A stretch of 64,000 nt of DNA from CAYVOV01 sp964453525 (GTDB lineage Bacteria; Chloroflexota; Dehalococcoidia; Dehalococcoidales; UBA2162): the NCBI GenBank assembly GCA_964453525.1, contig CAYVOV010000007.1:86730-150729 (forward strand). Reading direction: 5' to 3'. Below the pieces are notes generated by a model. The model searched no databases. It was not told the origin of the DNA and worked only from the letters and a program-made list of their open reading frames with translations. The position numbers and the translations under genes were made by a program. Shown piece after piece: positions 61,976-64,000 of the stretch; the stretch's first letter is position 1, and the number at the start of each line of letters is the position of its first letter.

Positions 61976-63055
61976 TCATCTCGGACAAATATCCGCTACA
62001 TATTGTATACCAGTTTCTCCATAATTTCCTTCAATGGCTTGGCGAACTTCGTCATTGAGCCTGCCGTCACCATTGATATCAGTTACCGTAGGAAACAGTA
62101 GCGCAGCCAGTCCGCTGACGTAAGCGGTGGCGAAAGAAGTGCCGTGCTTGTAACCATAGCTGTCGTTGGGTAAAGTGGAGTAAATATTGAACCCGGGGGC
62201 AGCCACATCTACCCAATCACTGTAATTTGCCAGCGGGACCAGGGCCCCGTTTTTCTGGATTGCTGTCACCGCAACACAATTCTCGTAGGCTGCGGGGTAG
62301 GCTGCTCTTTCGCTGCCCTCGTTGCCGGCAGCAGCTATGATAATGGCTCCCCTGTTCCATGCGTAATCCACAGCCTCCTTCAGCTCAAGTGCAGGTTCTC
62401 TGGATACAATGCTTATATTGATTACCTTGGCACCGTTATCTACCGCCCAGATAATACCATTGACCAACTGAGATATCTGAAACCTTCCCTTATCATTGAC
62501 CACCTTGACATTGAGCAGGTGGCTTTCTGGTGCCAAACCGATTATTCCCAGACCATTATCACCGTTTGCGGCAATAATCCCAGCTATATGAGTGCCGTGA
62601 CCGTACACATCGCTGGTAGTTAAACTCTCAGTTAAATTAATTTCATCCAGAACACTGCCATAAAGGTCTTCATGATATGAGTCAATTCCAGTGTCAAGAA
62701 CTGCTACCGGCACTTTAAGGTTACTTCCGGAAATCCGTCGGACCTGCAGCGTCCTGAGCTGTTCCAGTGTCCATCGCGGTTTGAAATCGGGTTCATTACG
62801 AAGATACTGATAGAATTGAAGCTGAGCCCGGGCGAACTCGGAGGAAGTATCCGTCAGCGGGGCGGTATCCTTTGCTTCTTCGAGTTCCATTGAAACACTT
62901 ATCAGAGGCTGTGCTTCAACCTGTACCGCTGATATATCACGGTGAATATCACCGCCTTCAGAAAGATTGGTGCTGACTCTGATTCCCTGCCAGGTTGCCA
63001 TAATACTGACAATAATGAGCGCCAGTAATAAATATGTCTTGATAGATGTATTCAC
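61976..63055 (-). CDS. Subtilisin-family serine protease (S8), secreted
   Basis: A 359-residue precursor with an N-terminal signal or anchor (residues 7-22) and a propeptide-like stretch up to about residue 112. The triad is Asp121 ('AVLDTGIDS'), His153 ('YGHGTHIAGI') and Ser308 ('GTSFATAYVSG'), with Asn246 ('AAGNEGS') for the oxyanion hole. It ends soon after the catalytic domain ('GNYGETGIQYVADI'). GTG start without a clear SD; an ATG just before leads to a stop. It is near the secreted-protein genes and may process them. Confidence 0.93.
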   Translation of the reverse strand: MNTSIKTYLLLALIIVSIMATWQGIRVSTNLSEGGDIHRDISAVQVEAQPLISVSMELEEAKDTAPLTDTSSEFARAQLQFYQYLRNEPDFKPRWTLEQLRTLQVRRISGSNLKVPVAVLDTGIDSYHEDLYGSVLDEINLTESLTTSDVYGHGTHIAGIIAANGDNGLGIIGLAPESHLLNVKVVNDKGRFQISQLVNGIIWAVDNGAKVINISIVSREPALELKEAVDYAWNRGAIIIAAAGNEGSERAAYPAAYENCVAVTAIQKNGALVPLANYSDWVDVAAPGFNIYSTLPNDSYGYKHGTSFATAYVSGLAALLFPTVTDINGDGRLNDEVRQAIEGNYGETGIQYVADICPR

Positions 63056-63473
63056 TACATCTAACGTATAACAGTGAGAATCTCAGACATATTACGAAAA
63101 GGTTACATTTATCATATCTATAGTCTCAAACAAGTGACCTAATAGTACGGTACTAACCGGCAATCTGGTAACATTACCTGTTTCAATAAGTCAATATACC
63201 CTGATGTTAAGAAGGTATTGACCTCTCTATCATTTTTGTGCTACTACTAGCTGCCCGCCGTTCAAAACAGATATTTCAGAGGGCAAATTTTCATCTAAGT
63301 CCCAGTTTGGTACCTATTTGACGAGAATTGGCAAATAACTATTGAAATAATAAGGAATAGTAACTAGAATTAAGTCCCGAAACAGAATAGCACTGGAGCG
63401 GTCATACATGTCATACTGGTCTTCCTAGATTTCTCAGTAAGATTGTTACGTAATATTGTGCCGGAGTGTGCCT
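63056..63473. other. 418-bp gap between subtilase and the Ig-like protein
   Basis: A divergent intergenic region, A+T-rich; promoters for both genes must lie here but no clear pair of boxes was found. Confidence 0.5.
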
Positions 63474-64000
63474 ATGCTTATATCAATAGTTAAAGTTCTG
63501 TCTTCTCTGATTTTATTAGCACAAATTATTCAGCCTCAAATTATTCAGCCTCAAGTTCCTCAGGATTGTCCTTGTCCTGACATTGATGTTAGTCCCACTT
63601 CTATTGACTTCGGCACAATCGAGATTAACTCTTCCAGCACTTTAAAGAATGTTACGGTTACCAATACCGGTACCGCCAATCTGAGTATCTTCAACATTAC
63701 CATCGATGACAGCCAGTTTACTATCTCCAGTGGCAACATTTCCGGCACACAGTTAATGCCTGGCTACTCGGCTAACATATCGCTTGTCTTTACTCCGACT
63801 TCCATCGGACCTCAATCAGCCACTATGAATATCTACTCCAACTATCCCGATGCACCAACAACCCCGGTCTCTCTATCCGGTGAGGGGAAACTTCCTACTC
63901 TTGAACCCGATATCGTCGTTAGCCCGGCCTCCGTTAACTTCGGCCCCGTCCAGGTCGGCTCTCCCAGCTCTCCCCTGCTGGTCTCTGTCAACAATACCGG
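63474..64000 (+). CDS. Secreted choice-of-anchor-D (ASH-like) repeat protein, partial
   Basis: ATG 63474 follows CCGGAGTGTG; 175 residues are in the window and the frame runs off the end. The N-terminus is hydrophobic with a short repeat ('IIQPQIIQPQ'). Then come Ig-like units of the ASH type: 'DIDVSPTSIDFGTIEINSS' and 'DIVVSPASVNFGPVQVGSP', about 110 residues apart, each with 'VTNTG' or 'VNNTG' after. Such repeats build long surface proteins. Its total length is unknown. Confidence 0.85.
   Translation, partial: MLISIVKVLSSLILLAQIIQPQIIQPQVPQDCPCPDIDVSPTSIDFGTIEINSSSTLKNVTVTNTGTANLSIFNITIDDSQFTISSGNISGTQLMPGYSANISLVFTPTSIGPQSATMNIYSNYPDAPTTPVSLSGEGKLPTLEPDIVVSPASVNFGPVQVGSPSSPLLVSVNNT

Noticed and set aside
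1..64000. CRISPR array or prophage
   Set aside because: No set of short repeats with equal spacers, and no phage structural, integrase or lysis genes were seen.

Overview
The window looks like chromosome of a strictly anaerobic bacterium, most likely a Chloroflexota member close to Dehalococcoidia. That placement is an inference from gene content, not from a marker gene: there is no rRNA here. The supporting content is a tungsten-type aldehyde ferredoxin oxidoreductase with a MoaD-like partner, corrinoid methyltransferases of the non-pyrrolysine MttB superfamily, a glycyl radical enzyme, several CoA-transferases, a CoA-dehydratase activase, many SDR enzymes, and a solute-binding lipoprotein with poly-glutamate runs after the lipobox. 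Base composition is close to even, genes sit in short operons on both strands, and GTG and TTG starts are common. TGA is used as an ordinary stop by several genes.

Layout. 1-1.7 kb: minus-strand MATE exporter (cut by the window edge), an unknown gene and a PadR regulator. 1.8-2.5 kb: a PIG-L-like protein. 2.6-10.4 kb: minus-strand catabolic block (PaaK-like ligase, MerR regulator, CCG-type iron-sulfur protein, FAD oxidase, CoA-transferase A/B), then a solute-binding lipoprotein with its own promoter and terminator. 13.1-18.2 kb: plus-strand operon of LarA-like, DUF169, SDR, AOR and MoaD-like genes. 18.9-27.5 kb: seven tightly packed plus-strand genes: corrinoid activation protein, MttB-like, methyl-THF methyltransferase, second MttB-like, corrinoid protein, glycyl radical enzyme and its activase. 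27.7-37.9 kb: methyltransferases, GlpX, a DUF1537 kinase, an SDR, and a tandemly duplicated ferredoxin/cupin cassette. 38-48 kb: hydrolases, VOC, TrmH-type methylase, nitroreductase, SDR/MDR, CoA-dehydratase activase, MBL, DinB and cyclophilin. 48.6-50.4 kb: a UGSC-like selenoprotein with an in-frame UGA. 51-55 kb: second CoA-transferase and hydrolases. 55-64 kb: secreted proteins, five tRNA genes (Asn, Gln, Leu, Leu, Trp), a subtilase and the start of an Ig-like repeat protein.

Two systems stand out. The 18.9-27.5 kb cluster joins corrinoid methyl transfer to a glycyl radical enzyme whose active-site loop is Gly-Cys-Ser-Tyr rather than the dehydratase/lyase Gly-Cys-x-Glu. A reasonable reading is that one operon both cleaves a substrate by radical chemistry and passes its methyl groups through a corrinoid protein to tetrahydrofolate. 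The 48.6 kb gene is read as one 601-residue selenoprotein: the two reading frames on either side of a TGA are in phase, a bulged hairpin follows the TGA directly, and the motif is Cys-x-Sec instead of Sec-Gly-Ser-Cys.

The window also holds several short non-coding repeats: a MITE-like family in three copies with imperfect terminal inverted repeats, a 165-bp element in two inverted copies, and a 90-bp palindromic-ended element. There are three gene remnants: an MFS transporter, an acyl-CoA synthetase, and a truncated copy of a small gene.
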